Source: an uncultured Clostridia bacterium
GTDB lineage: Bacteria > Bacillota > Clostridia > TANB77 > CAG-508
DNA length: 6,916 nt
Assembly: GCA_948517135.1 (NCBI GenBank)
Contig: CAORJJ010000094.1
Span: 1-6,916, forward strand
Reading direction: 5' to 3'
Below, piece after piece: positions 1-6,004 of the stretch. Under the pieces are notes generated by a model that was given only the letters and a program-made list of their open reading frames with translations, was not told the DNA's origin and ran no database searches. The position numbers and the translations under genes were made by a program. The number at the start of each line of letters is the position of its first letter. The first letter of the stretch is position 1.

Positions 1-66
1 ATTATATATTTTTAAACAACAAATGTAAATTTCTTTTTCATAATTTTAATATAACATTTAAGTAAC

Positions 67-96
67 AAAAAAGCCTTCAATCCTAAGATTGAAGGC
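67..96 (-). terminator. Intrinsic terminator of tig
   Basis: A perfect 10-bp inverted repeat, GCCTTCAATC (73-82) and GATTGAAGGC (87-96), encloses a 4-nt loop. On the minus strand it is followed by six T residues (67-72 read in reverse), the standard Rho-independent form. It lies 13 nt beyond the tig stop codon, so it should end the trigger factor transcript. Confidence 0.9.
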
Positions 97-108
97 GAAC
101 TTATTCTA

Positions 109-1521
109 TTATTTTTTTGTTGATTTTTTTGTAGTTTTCTTTTCTGTTTTTTCTTCTTTTTCAGCAGTTTTCTTTGTTGTCTTTTTTGCAGTTGCTTTCT
201 TTTCTGTTTTTTCTTCTTTTTCTGCTTTTGGCTCTACAACTTTTATTTTTGCATTATCTACTATTAATGCAATACCTTTTTCTGATTTAATATTTACTTT
301 TATACTATTTATTAAATCTTCATTATTTTTTAATTCTTCTTCTTTTCTTCCATAACTTTGAGCTAATTCTTTTAATTTTGTTTCAACTTCTTCATCAGAA
401 ACTTCTATTTTAGCATCATTATAAACAGCTTCTAAAACTAATCTCATTTTAATAGAATCTTTTGCTGGTTCTACACTTTCTTTTCTAAAATCAGCAACTG
501 TTTTTCCAAGCATTTGTAAATATTGTTCAAAACTAATTCCTTGATATGATAATCTTCTATTCATATCTTCTTGCATATTATCTAATTCAAGTTCAACCAT
601 TCCATTTGGAATTTCTACTTCTGAAATTTCAGCAACTGCTCTTACAGCTTTTTCTTCTAATTCTGCTTTAGATCTTTCTTCATTTTGTTTTTCTTTTTTA
701 GCTTTGATATCAGCTTTTAATTCAGCTATAGTATCAAATTCACTAACATCTTTTACAAATTCATCATCTATTTTTGGTAATTCTTTTTGTTTTATTTCAT
801 GTAATACAACTTTGAATATAGCATCTTTTCCTGCTAAATCTTTTGAAAAATATTCTTCTGGAAATTTAACATTTATATCTTTAGTTTCTTCTGTCTTCAT
901 TCCAACTACTTGAGCTTCAAAACCTGGTATAAATGTATTACTTCCTAATGTTAGTTCATAATTTTCAGCTTTTCCACCTTCAAATTCAATACCATCAACA
1001 GTTCCTGTGTAATCAATAACAGCTACATCACCATCTTTAGCTGCCCTATCTGTTACTGTAACCATTCTACTGTTATGTTCTGCCATATGATTTAATTCTT
1101 CTTCAACATCTTTATCTGTAACTTTAACTTCTGTTTTTTCTAAAGATATTCCTTTATATTTTCCAAGTTTAACTTCTGGTTTTATAGCTACTACTGCTGT
1201 AAAAATTAAATCTTTTCCTTTTTCCATTTGGACTACATCTATTTCAGGTCTGCTTGCAACTTCAATTTTTTCTGATTTTATAGCTTCATCATATGCTATT
1301 GATGCAACATCTTGGAATGCATCTTCATAGAAAATGCTTGCTCCATAATATCTTTCAACTATATTCATTGGAGCCTTTCCTTTTCTAAAACCAGGTATAT
1401 TAAAATATTTAGCATTTTTGTTATATACTTTTACTATTCCTTCGTCAAAAACTTTTGCATCTACTGTAATTTCTAATTTTACTTCGTTCTTATTTTCAGT
1501 ATTTTCAACTTTTACACTCAT
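109..1521 (-). CDS. tig: Trigger factor (ribosome-associated chaperone and peptidyl-prolyl isomerase)
   Basis: This 470-residue protein is trigger factor, which binds the ribosome near the exit tunnel and shields nascent chains. The N-terminal ribosome-binding domain carries the signature GFRKGKAP at residues 44-51. A central FKBP-type isomerase domain spans about 160-245 and includes GSNTFIPGFE (193-202). The helical C-terminal substrate-binding domain runs from about 265 to 430. The start is set by GGAGGAAG (1526-1533 on the minus strand) just before the ATG. Most family members are about 430 residues long; the excess is a tail of about 40 residues (431-470) made of Lys, Glu, Thr and Ala, encoded by an imperfect 60-bp repeat. 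The gene has its own promoter and terminator and appears monocistronic here. In many Bacillota clpX and clpP lie nearby, but neither is visible in this window. Family assignment is firm; the role of the tail is unknown. Confidence 0.97.
   Translation of the reverse strand: MSVKVENTENKNEVKLEITVDAKVFDEGIVKVYNKNAKYFNIPGFRKGKAPMNIVERYYGASIFYEDAFQDVASIAYDEAIKSEKIEVASRPEIDVVQMEKGKDLIFTAVVAIKPEVKLGKYKGISLEKTEVKVTDKDVEEELNHMAEHNSRMVTVTDRAAKDGDVAVIDYTGTVDGIEFEGGKAENYELTLGSNTFIPGFEAQVVGMKTEETKDINVKFPEEYFSKDLAGKDAIFKVVLHEIKQKELPKIDDEFVKDVSEFDTIAELKADIKAKKEKQNEERSKAELEEKAVRAVAEISEVEIPNGMVELELDNMQEDMNRRLSYQGISFEQYLQMLGKTVADFRKESVEPAKDSIKMRLVLEAVYNDAKIEVSDEEVETKLKELAQSYGRKEEELKNNEDLINSIKVNIKSEKGIALIVDNAKIKVVEPKAEKEEKTEKKATAKKTTKKTAEKEEKTEKKTTKKSTKK
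136..222. repeat. Internal direct repeat encoding the Lys/Glu tail of trigger factor
   Basis: A 27-bp stretch at 136-162 recurs exactly at 196-222, an offset of 60 bp. The offset equals 20 codons, so the repeat preserves frame. It encodes two copies of the block EKEEKTEKK in the trigger factor tail. Such a repeat can expand or contract by slippage without breaking the gene. Confidence 0.8.
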
Positions 1522-1566
1522 TTTACTTCCTCCATTTTCTTCCTATTTCTCATAAATAGCTTTTAT

Positions 1567-1594
1567 ATTATATCACAGGAAAAATAAAAATCAA
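1567..1594 (-). promoter_or_regulatory. Sigma-A-type promoter of tig
   Basis: Read on the minus strand, a TTGATT -35 element (1589-1594) is followed after 16 bp by a perfect TATAAT (1567-1572). The TATAAT is preceded by TG plus one base, an extended -10. The predicted transcript starts near 1560, giving a leader of about 40 nt that contains the GGAGGAAG ribosome binding site of tig. Confidence 0.75.
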
Positions 1595-1643
1595 GAGTTT
1601 TACATAAATTTCTTCCCTTTCCAGCCTCATTGATTACCGTTTC

Positions 1644-1672
1644 TTGTATTTTATGTAAATTTGTGTTAAAAT
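1644..1672 (+). promoter_or_regulatory. Probable promoter of the small plus-strand gene
   Basis: TTGTAT (1644-1649), a 17-bp spacer and TAAAAT (1667-1672) with an upstream TG (1664-1665) form a good extended -10 promoter. It diverges from the tig promoter. Transcription would start around 1679, almost on top of the ATG at 1678, so the first gene would be nearly leaderless if that ATG is used. A 10-bp inverted repeat (TTTACATAAA at 1599-1608, TTTATGTAAA at 1650-1659) has one arm inside the spacer and might be an operator, though it is AT-rich enough to be chance. Confidence 0.5.
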
Positions 1673-1677
1673 AGTAA

Positions 1678-2134
1678 ATGATTGTAAAGCGGGATTCAAT
1701 CGGTAATTTTTTTGGTACTATAAGCTTAAAGTACTTGGCAAAACCTGAAACTATATCTACAAACATCTCCCAGAATTTTCGATAAGGAAGTGCCAACAGT
1801 TGTCCACTACGAACCAGATATATTCTCTGTTCCTAAATCAGATTTTGATTCCATACCAGGAATTTGTCATTCATTATCAAGTTTGGAATGTTTTAATGAA
1901 ATGCTGATAAACCGAAAAAGATATTTGAAAGCTATTTCCCCAAATAATCATTCTCTTTCGGAATATATTAACAGTAGATATCTTGATGAATTTGTAATCT
2001 GGAAAAAGTTTATTCTGGATAAATTCGCAAATATTTTTAGAATTGAATCAGATATTTATCGTCTACAAAAAAAATTTATAGTTTTTTTTGATTCAATATT
2101 TGAAAAAAAAGAAACCGTTAATGAAACAAAATAA
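1678..2134 (+). pseudogene. Small hypothetical protein, reading frame broken once near 1750
   Basis: I do not recognise this protein. The main open part runs in one frame from about 1748 to the TAA at 2132-2134 and reads like a real soluble protein, ending in a charged helical segment rich in Lys, Phe, Ile and Asp. The first possible start in that frame is a GTG at 1790, but AAGGAA abuts it with no spacing, so it is a poor start. Upstream, another frame opens with ATG at 1678 and reads plausibly for 25 residues to the codons for KPET before hitting a stop at 1783. Skipping one base just after 1752 joins the two into a 151-residue protein. The break may be decay, sequencing error or a +1 shift. 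A CGG codon at 1690 and the richer composition set it apart from tig and pfkA. If the upstream link is wrong, the gene is just 1790-2134. Confidence 0.5.
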
Positions 2135-2144
2135 TAATTACTAA

Positions 2145-2182
2145 CAAAACGGACTGCTACAAACATATAGCAGTCCGTTTTG
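2145..2182. terminator. Bidirectional terminator between convergent genes
   Basis: The arms AAAACGGACTGCT (2146-2158) and AGCAGTCCGTTTT (2169-2181) pair perfectly, with one further C-G pair outside and a 10-nt loop. The ends are A/T tracts, so the hairpin has a U-tract on either strand. It can end both the small plus-strand gene, whose stop is at 2134, and pfkA, whose stop codon lies at 2194. Confidence 0.85.
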
Positions 2183-2193
2183 GATTTATTTTA

Positions 2194-3342
2194 CTAATCT
2201 CCTAAACATATTCCCAAATCTCTTGCAACTCTAATTAAATCATGATCCATTGTAATTTTTCTTATATTACTTTCTTTAGTATTACCTGAAGCTGCTCCAA
2301 CAACTTTATTGTTTCCTACAACATCTTCTAAAGTAACATATCCCATTTCACCTTTTTTATAAGTAACTAAAACATTAAATACTCCTTCCATTGCAAGTTC
2401 CATTGCTTTAGTTCCATATTTTGTTGAAAGAATTCTATCAAATGCTGATGGTGTTCCTCCTCTTTGAACATAACCTAATGTTGTGTTTCTAGCTCCCATT
2501 CCAGTTAGTTCTTCAAGTTCATTAGCTAGTTTTTCTCCAACACCACCTAATCTTATATTATCTAATCCTGCACCATCGTTTAAGGTTTTTCTTACTGTTA
2601 ATGTTCCATCCTTTGGCATTGCTCCTTCTGATGTAACAACTATTGTAAAATCTTTTCCTTGTGCTTTTCTTTCATTTATTTTATCTATAACTTTATTAAT
2701 ATCATAAGGAATTTCTGGAATTAAAGCAACATCAGCTCCACCTGCAATAGCTGATTCTAAAGCAAGCCATCCTGCATATCTTCCCATAACTTCTAATACC
2801 ATTATTCTATGATGAGCTTCTGCTGTTGTATGAAGTCTATCTAATGCTTCAGCAGCAACTGAAACTGCTGTATTATATCCAAAAGTCATATCTGTATGAG
2901 CAACATCATTATCAATTGTTTTTGGAACACCTATACAATTAACTCCTTTTAATGAGAAATCTCTACTAGATTTTTGTGTTCCATCTCCACCTAATGTGAA
3001 TATACAATCAAATCCATCATCTTTAATATTTTGAACACACACATCTGATAAATCTTTATATTCTACTGTTCCATCTTCATTAACAACTTTATAATTAAAT
3101 ACATTTGTAGCATTTGATGTACCAATTATTGTTCCACCTTTTGTTAATAATCCAGAAGCATTACCTTGTAAATCTAATTTAACATAGTTGTTGTGTAATA
3201 ATCCTTTATATCCTTCTATAAATCCATAACATTCTACTCCATGTGTACTCGCTGTTTTTACTATCGCTCTAATTACAGCATTTAATCCTGGAGCATCTCC
3301 ACCATTTGTTAATATTGCAACTTTCTTTACTTTTGATTCCAT
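2194..3342 (-). CDS. pfkA: 6-phosphofructokinase, mixed ATP/PPi sequence type
   Basis: The enzyme phosphorylates fructose 6-phosphate to fructose 1,6-bisphosphate in the cytoplasm, the committed step of glycolysis. The 382-residue protein shows the nucleotide loop GGDAPGLNAVIR (14-25), GGDGT (118-122), the catalytic PKTIDND (140-146, base Asp144), MGR (186-188) and the sugar-phosphate motif QRGGTP (293-298). It is longer than the ~320-residue classical bacterial ATP enzyme. Gly121, equivalent to E. coli Gly104, points to ATP, whereas Lys141, equivalent to E. coli Gly124, is the residue usual in PPi-dependent enzymes. This Gly/Lys pairing defines the mixed group also seen in actinobacteria such as Streptomyces; ATP is the likelier donor. 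The start is fixed by AGGAGG (3351-3356) eight bases before the ATG. It is transcribed alone from its own promoter; the usual partner gene pyk is absent here. Confidence 0.96.
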   Translation of the reverse strand: MESKVKKVAILTNGGDAPGLNAVIRAIVKTASTHGVECYGFIEGYKGLLHNNYVKLDLQGNASGLLTKGGTIIGTSNATNVFNYKVVNEDGTVEYKDLSDVCVQNIKDDGFDCIFTLGGDGTQKSSRDFSLKGVNCIGVPKTIDNDVAHTDMTFGYNTAVSVAAEALDRLHTTAEAHHRIMVLEVMGRYAGWLALESAIAGGADVALIPEIPYDINKVIDKINERKAQGKDFTIVVTSEGAMPKDGTLTVRKTLNDGAGLDNIRLGGVGEKLANELEELTGMGARNTTLGYVQRGGTPSAFDRILSTKYGTKAMELAMEGVFNVLVTYKKGEMGYVTLEDVVGNNKVVGAASGNTKESNIRKITMDHDLIRVARDLGICLGD

Positions 3343-3393
3343 AATATTTTCCTCCTGATTAACTTCGAATTTATTTTTTCACAATCAATTCAT

Positions 3394-3422
3394 ATTATAT
3401 ACACTTTTTTTTTATAATACAA
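3394..3422 (-). promoter_or_regulatory. Promoter of pfkA
   Basis: On the minus strand, TTGTAT (3417-3422) and TATAAT (3394-3399) are separated by 17 bp. The predicted start near 3387 leaves a leader of about 45 nt containing the AGGAGG site. It lies back to back with the dacF-like promoter, with the two -35 elements only 6 bp apart, so the genes could influence each other. Confidence 0.7.
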
Positions 3423-3428
3423 GCCTTT

Positions 3429-3457
3429 TTAACAAATTTTATATTTAAGGTTATATT
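3429..3457 (+). promoter_or_regulatory. Promoter of the dacF-like gene
   Basis: TTAACA (3429-3434) matches five of six consensus -35 bases and is followed after 17 bp by TATATT (3452-3457). The predicted start near 3464 gives a leader of about 44 nt ending in the GGAGG ribosome binding site at 3498-3502. The shape is vegetative sigma-A-like. A second TATAAT at 3413-3418 lacks a good -35. I see no clear sporulation-sigma signature. Confidence 0.6.
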
Positions 3458-3507
3458 ATTTTAGTTTTAGAATACTATTTACTAACTTAAACTTCTTGGA
3501 GGATTTT

Positions 3508-4718
3508 ATGAAATTAAAAATTATAAGTATCTTTGTTTTTTTTATTATATTATTAAATACTTGTTCTTATGGAATGTATTCAATTATTCCTATATGGAAC
3601 GAAATGTCTGACACCACTGAAGTTAATGCAGAAACTGCAGATAACTTTTTGAATATAGAATCAGAAAGTGCTATTTTAATAGAACAAACCACTCGGAAAA
3701 GTATTATATGAGAAAAATTCTCATGAGCAATTACGTCCTGCTAGTGTTACAAAAGTAATGACAATACTTTTAATTATGGAAGCTTTAGACAGAGGTGATA
3801 TTACATTAGAAACCATGATACCTTGTAGTGAAAAAGCCTCATCTATGGGTGGCTCACAAATTTGGTTAGATACCAAAGAAAGTTTAACTGTACATGAAAT
3901 GTTGAAAGCTATATGTGTTGTAAGTGCTAATGACTGTACTGTTGCAATGGCTGAATTTCTAGCTGGAAGTGAAGAAATGTTTGTTCAAAAAATGAATGCA
4001 CGTGCAAAAGAATTAGGTATGAATGATACTACATTTAAAAACTGCCATGGTATTGATGAAGATGGTCACATTACATCTAGTTATGATATTAGTTTAATGT
4101 CTAGAGAACTTTTACAAAATCATCCTAATATCAAAGAATATACAACAATTTGGATGGATAGTCTTCGTGACGGAAAGTCTGAACTAGTTAATACCAACAA
4201 ATTAATTCGTACATATGATGGTGCAACAGGATTAAAAACTGGTTCTACAAGTTTAGCATTATACAATTTATCTGCAAGTGCTACTAGAAGCGATTTATCT
4301 TTAATCGCTGTTATAATGAGAGCTCCAACAACTAAACTTCGTTTTTCAGAAGCAAAACTATTACTTGATTATGGATTTAGTAATTATACATTTGAAAAAA
4401 TCGCAAATAAAGGCGCTGTTGTTCAAAATGTAGAAGTTAGAAAAGGAACTCGGAAAAAATGTAAATCTTGTGTTTGAAAACGACAGTGGTGTAATTTTAC
4501 AAAAATCAAATTTATCAGAAATAAAACAAGAACTTGAATTAAACCAAAATATTGAAGCTCCAATTAGCCAAAATCAAGTACTTGGAAAAGTAAACTTTTA
4601 TGTTGATAACGAGCTTATCTCTTCTGTTAATCTAATTGCCGAAAACGAAATTGAAAAAATTACTACATTTAATTTGCTAAAACAAATTACAAAGTCATGG
4701 TTTACCATTTTAAGATAA
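3508..4718 (+). CDS. dacF: DacF-type D-alanyl-D-alanine carboxypeptidase, interrupted by two identical +1 shifts
   Basis: This is a serine-type carboxypeptidase (peptidase S11, low-molecular-mass penicillin-binding protein) that removes the terminal D-Ala from peptidoglycan stem peptides outside the membrane. If one extra C is skipped at 3694 and one at 4451, a continuous 402-residue protein results, near the family length of about 390. It has a signal peptide (about 1-22) and all three active-site motifs: SVTK (79-82), SAN (139-141) and KTG (243-245). A C-terminal PBP5-like beta domain runs from about residue 295 onward. Start choice is ATG at 3508, five bases after GGAGG; a TTG at 3496 overlaps that site and is rejected. 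Without shifting, translation stops after 67 residues; with only the first shift it stops at 322, just inside the C-terminal domain. Nothing else is decayed. An internal ATG at 3758 lacks a ribosome site and would omit Ser79. The symbol is by resemblance; DacB or DacA paralogues are possible. Confidence 0.85.
3691..3700 (+). other. First +1 shift site, ACTCGGAAAA
   Basis: The zero frame reads ACT-CGG-AAA-AGT and stops at TGA 3709-3711. Skipping the C at 3694 reads ACT-GGA-AAA-GTA, giving the family-typical TGKVLYEKN and restoring the frame into the catalytic serine motif. Codons on both sides encode conserved family sequence, so the shift point is tightly placed. Confidence 0.85.
4448..4457 (+). 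other. Second +1 shift site, ACTCGGAAAA
   Basis: This is the same ten bases as the first site, in the same codon phase. The zero frame reads ACT-CGG-AAA-AAA and stops at TGA 4475-4477. Skipping the C at 4451 gives Thr-Gly-Lys-Asn-Val and opens the C-terminal beta domain through to the TAA at 4716-4718. Confidence 0.85.
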
Positions 4719-4762
4719 ATTACAAAAAAGTCAAATTTTCTACAAAAAATTTACTTTTTATA

Positions 4763-4791
4763 TTGATATTTTAAAACAAAAGTATTAATAT
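4763..4791 (+). promoter_or_regulatory. Probable promoter of the HIT-family gene
   Basis: TTGATA (4763-4768), a 17-bp spacer and TAATAT (4786-4791) precede the gene. The predicted start near 4798 gives a leader of about 28 nt with a GAAAGGA ribosome site at 4809-4815, ten bases before the ATG. The flanking DNA is very AT-rich, so the match is moderate. No intrinsic terminator is visible between the dacF-like gene and this point, so read-through is possible. Confidence 0.45.
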
Positions 4792-4825
4792 ATGGTTACT
4801 ATACTTTAGAAAGGACTGATACTTT

Positions 4826-5884
4826 ATGAAAAGAACACGGAATTTATTTGTCTTAAATGGTATGCCTAATGACACTATTCTTGTTCTTAATGATCTTCGT
4901 TTTAAGGGCCTGATTACTTTTCCCTTTGGGAATCCTGTAACAGATACTCTTATTACTGAATCATTCCAAAACAACAAAAGTGTTATCTGTGCCAAACGGG
5001 ACTACGTTACTGGAAAATTGCTGAAAGATGCAATCAACATTAAAGTTGTTTCCCATTCTTCAGGTTTATTTGAAGAGCCACCTCCAAATATCATAATGGC
5101 TAAGAATCATTTTGCTGAGCAATTTGCTAAAATAGCAGATGATTTAATGCTTGATATTGGAGATCACAAATCTAATAGTTCTGGGCAAAATGGTACTCCT
5201 ACAATTGCCGACTGTGCATATTGCAGGTATTTAGCTGGATATCCTGCTGATAATGAACGGACTGTATATAGTAGTGAAAACTTTTTTGTACTTCCTACTG
5301 TTGGTCAGTTTATTACTGGATATTTTTTGATTATTCCATTTAATCATGTAATGTCTAATGCCGAGCTCAATCCCTCCATGCTTCTTGGAGAATTTACAGA
5401 TGTTCTTCATGATATTGAATATCTGCTAAAACTCACATATAATGCAAAAAACGTTCTTGTATGGGAAAATGGAAGCGGTAATGGTGGAATTGGCAAAGCA
5501 AAAGATTCAATCGTTCATTCACATGTTCATATTTGCCCTAGTAATTTAACTTCATGCGACATCGAAAAAATGTCTGGTTTTCCTTTTGAGACCATCTCTT
5601 TAGATGAGCTCAAAAAATATCAGGAACATTCTTATCTTTTGCTTAGAACTCCTGATTATAAATATTGGAAAATCAATAACAATCCAAACCTTTATATTCC
5701 AAGGCAATATGTAAGGCAATTAGTTGCTGAAGAATATGGACTCCCTGGCGAATCTTGGAACTGGAGAACACACCATTTCTCAGAAAAGATGTATCAAACT
5801 GTAGAAGACATTAAAAGTGCCATTCAAAAAAATCGGTCATCTATTCCTGAGAGAATTCAAAACAATACGAAGTTTTTATTCTAA
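4826..5884 (+). CDS. HIT-family (histidine triad) protein with an extra N-terminal domain
   Basis: The C-terminal two thirds of this 352-residue cytoplasmic protein is a histidine-triad domain, a family that hydrolyses or transfers nucleotidyl groups on substrates such as diadenosine polyphosphates or AMP conjugates. Visible features are CxxC at 130-133, NFFVLP (152-157), PFNH (171-174), and the triad HSHVHI (231-236) with His233 as expected nucleophile. The CxxC with His174 and a triad histidine could form the zinc site of Hint/GalT-branch proteins. A tail (about 269-330) with IPRQYVRQL and WNWR resembles other bacterial HIT proteins. Residues 1-120 are an additional region I cannot assign; simple HIT proteins are only about 110-150 residues. 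The ATG follows GAAAGGA. The gene stands alone with its own promoter and terminator. Four CGG codons (residues 5, 58, 145, 337) and richer composition suggest acquisition by transfer. The substrate is unknown. Confidence 0.8.
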   Translation: MKRTRNLFVLNGMPNDTILVLNDLRFKGLITFPFGNPVTDTLITESFQNNKSVICAKRDYVTGKLLKDAINIKVVSHSSGLFEEPPPNIIMAKNHFAEQFAKIADDLMLDIGDHKSNSSGQNGTPTIADCAYCRYLAGYPADNERTVYSSENFFVLPTVGQFITGYFLIIPFNHVMSNAELNPSMLLGEFTDVLHDIEYLLKLTYNAKNVLVWENGSGNGGIGKAKDSIVHSHVHICPSNLTSCDIEKMSGFPFETISLDELKKYQEHSYLLLRTPDYKYWKINNNPNLYIPRQYVRQLVAEEYGLPGESWNWRTHHFSEKMYQTVEDIKSAIQKNRSSIPERIQNNTKFLF

Positions 5885-5961
5885 CACATCAGACCTATAA
5901 GAGAGTGGTTATACAAAAAGTGAAATTTTATTTGACTTTTCGTACAACTGTTTTCCAACCA

Positions 5962-5995
5962 AAAGGTGCAAGTCACAAATGTGACTTGCACCTTT
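5962..5995. terminator. Bidirectional terminator between the HIT gene and the converging gene
   Basis: AAAGGTGCAAGTCAC (5962-5976) and GTGACTTGCACCTTT (5981-5995) pair perfectly over 15 bp with a 4-nt loop. T-rich sequence follows on the plus strand (CTTTAATTTTT) and, less richly, on the minus strand. It ends the HIT transcript, whose stop lies about 80 nt upstream, and the converging gene whose stop codon begins at 6005. Positions 5885-5961 hold no gene. Confidence 0.9.
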
Positions 5996-6004
5996 CTTTA
6001 ATTT

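Larger units (their letters stand above)
4726..5940. repeat. Short inverted repeats flanking the HIT-family gene
   Basis: AAAAGTCAAAT at 4726-4736 recurs inverted as ATTTGACTTTT at 5930-5940. The pair brackets the HIT gene and its promoter. No transposase or target duplication accompanies it, and 11 bp of AT-rich sequence can match by chance. The right copy also forms a weak local hairpin with AAAAGTGAAA at 5916-5925. Confidence 0.25.

Noticed and set aside
1..60. Possible minus-strand ATG with AAAAAGAAA near position 40 as a gene start
   Set aside because: The frame stops after eight codons and has no ribosome binding site. No feature is supported here.
89..355. Plus-strand open frame opposite the tig tail
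   Set aside because: The Phe/Ser/Val-rich translation is the complement of the Lys/Glu tail repeats and has no ribosome site. The same reasoning removes the plus-strand frames at 704-913 and 2483-2707.
1632..1707. 7-bp inverted repeat ATTACCG / CGGTAAT
   Set aside because: The arms are too short and too far apart (62 nt) to support a hairpin or operator claim.
1563..1796. Minus-strand open frame of 77 codons between tig and the small gene
   Set aside because: It starts at TTG without a ribosome binding site, runs antisense through the small gene and across the tig promoter, and shows no recognisable domain.
3758..4477. The middle dacF segment as an independent gene starting at ATG 3758
   Set aside because: There is no ribosome binding site, and the start would leave out the catalytic serine at 3743-3745; the upstream frame supplies the missing conserved residues.
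4771..4995. Minus-strand open frame over the start of the HIT gene
   Set aside because: It is antisense to a well-supported gene with promoter and ribosome site and has no domain of its own.
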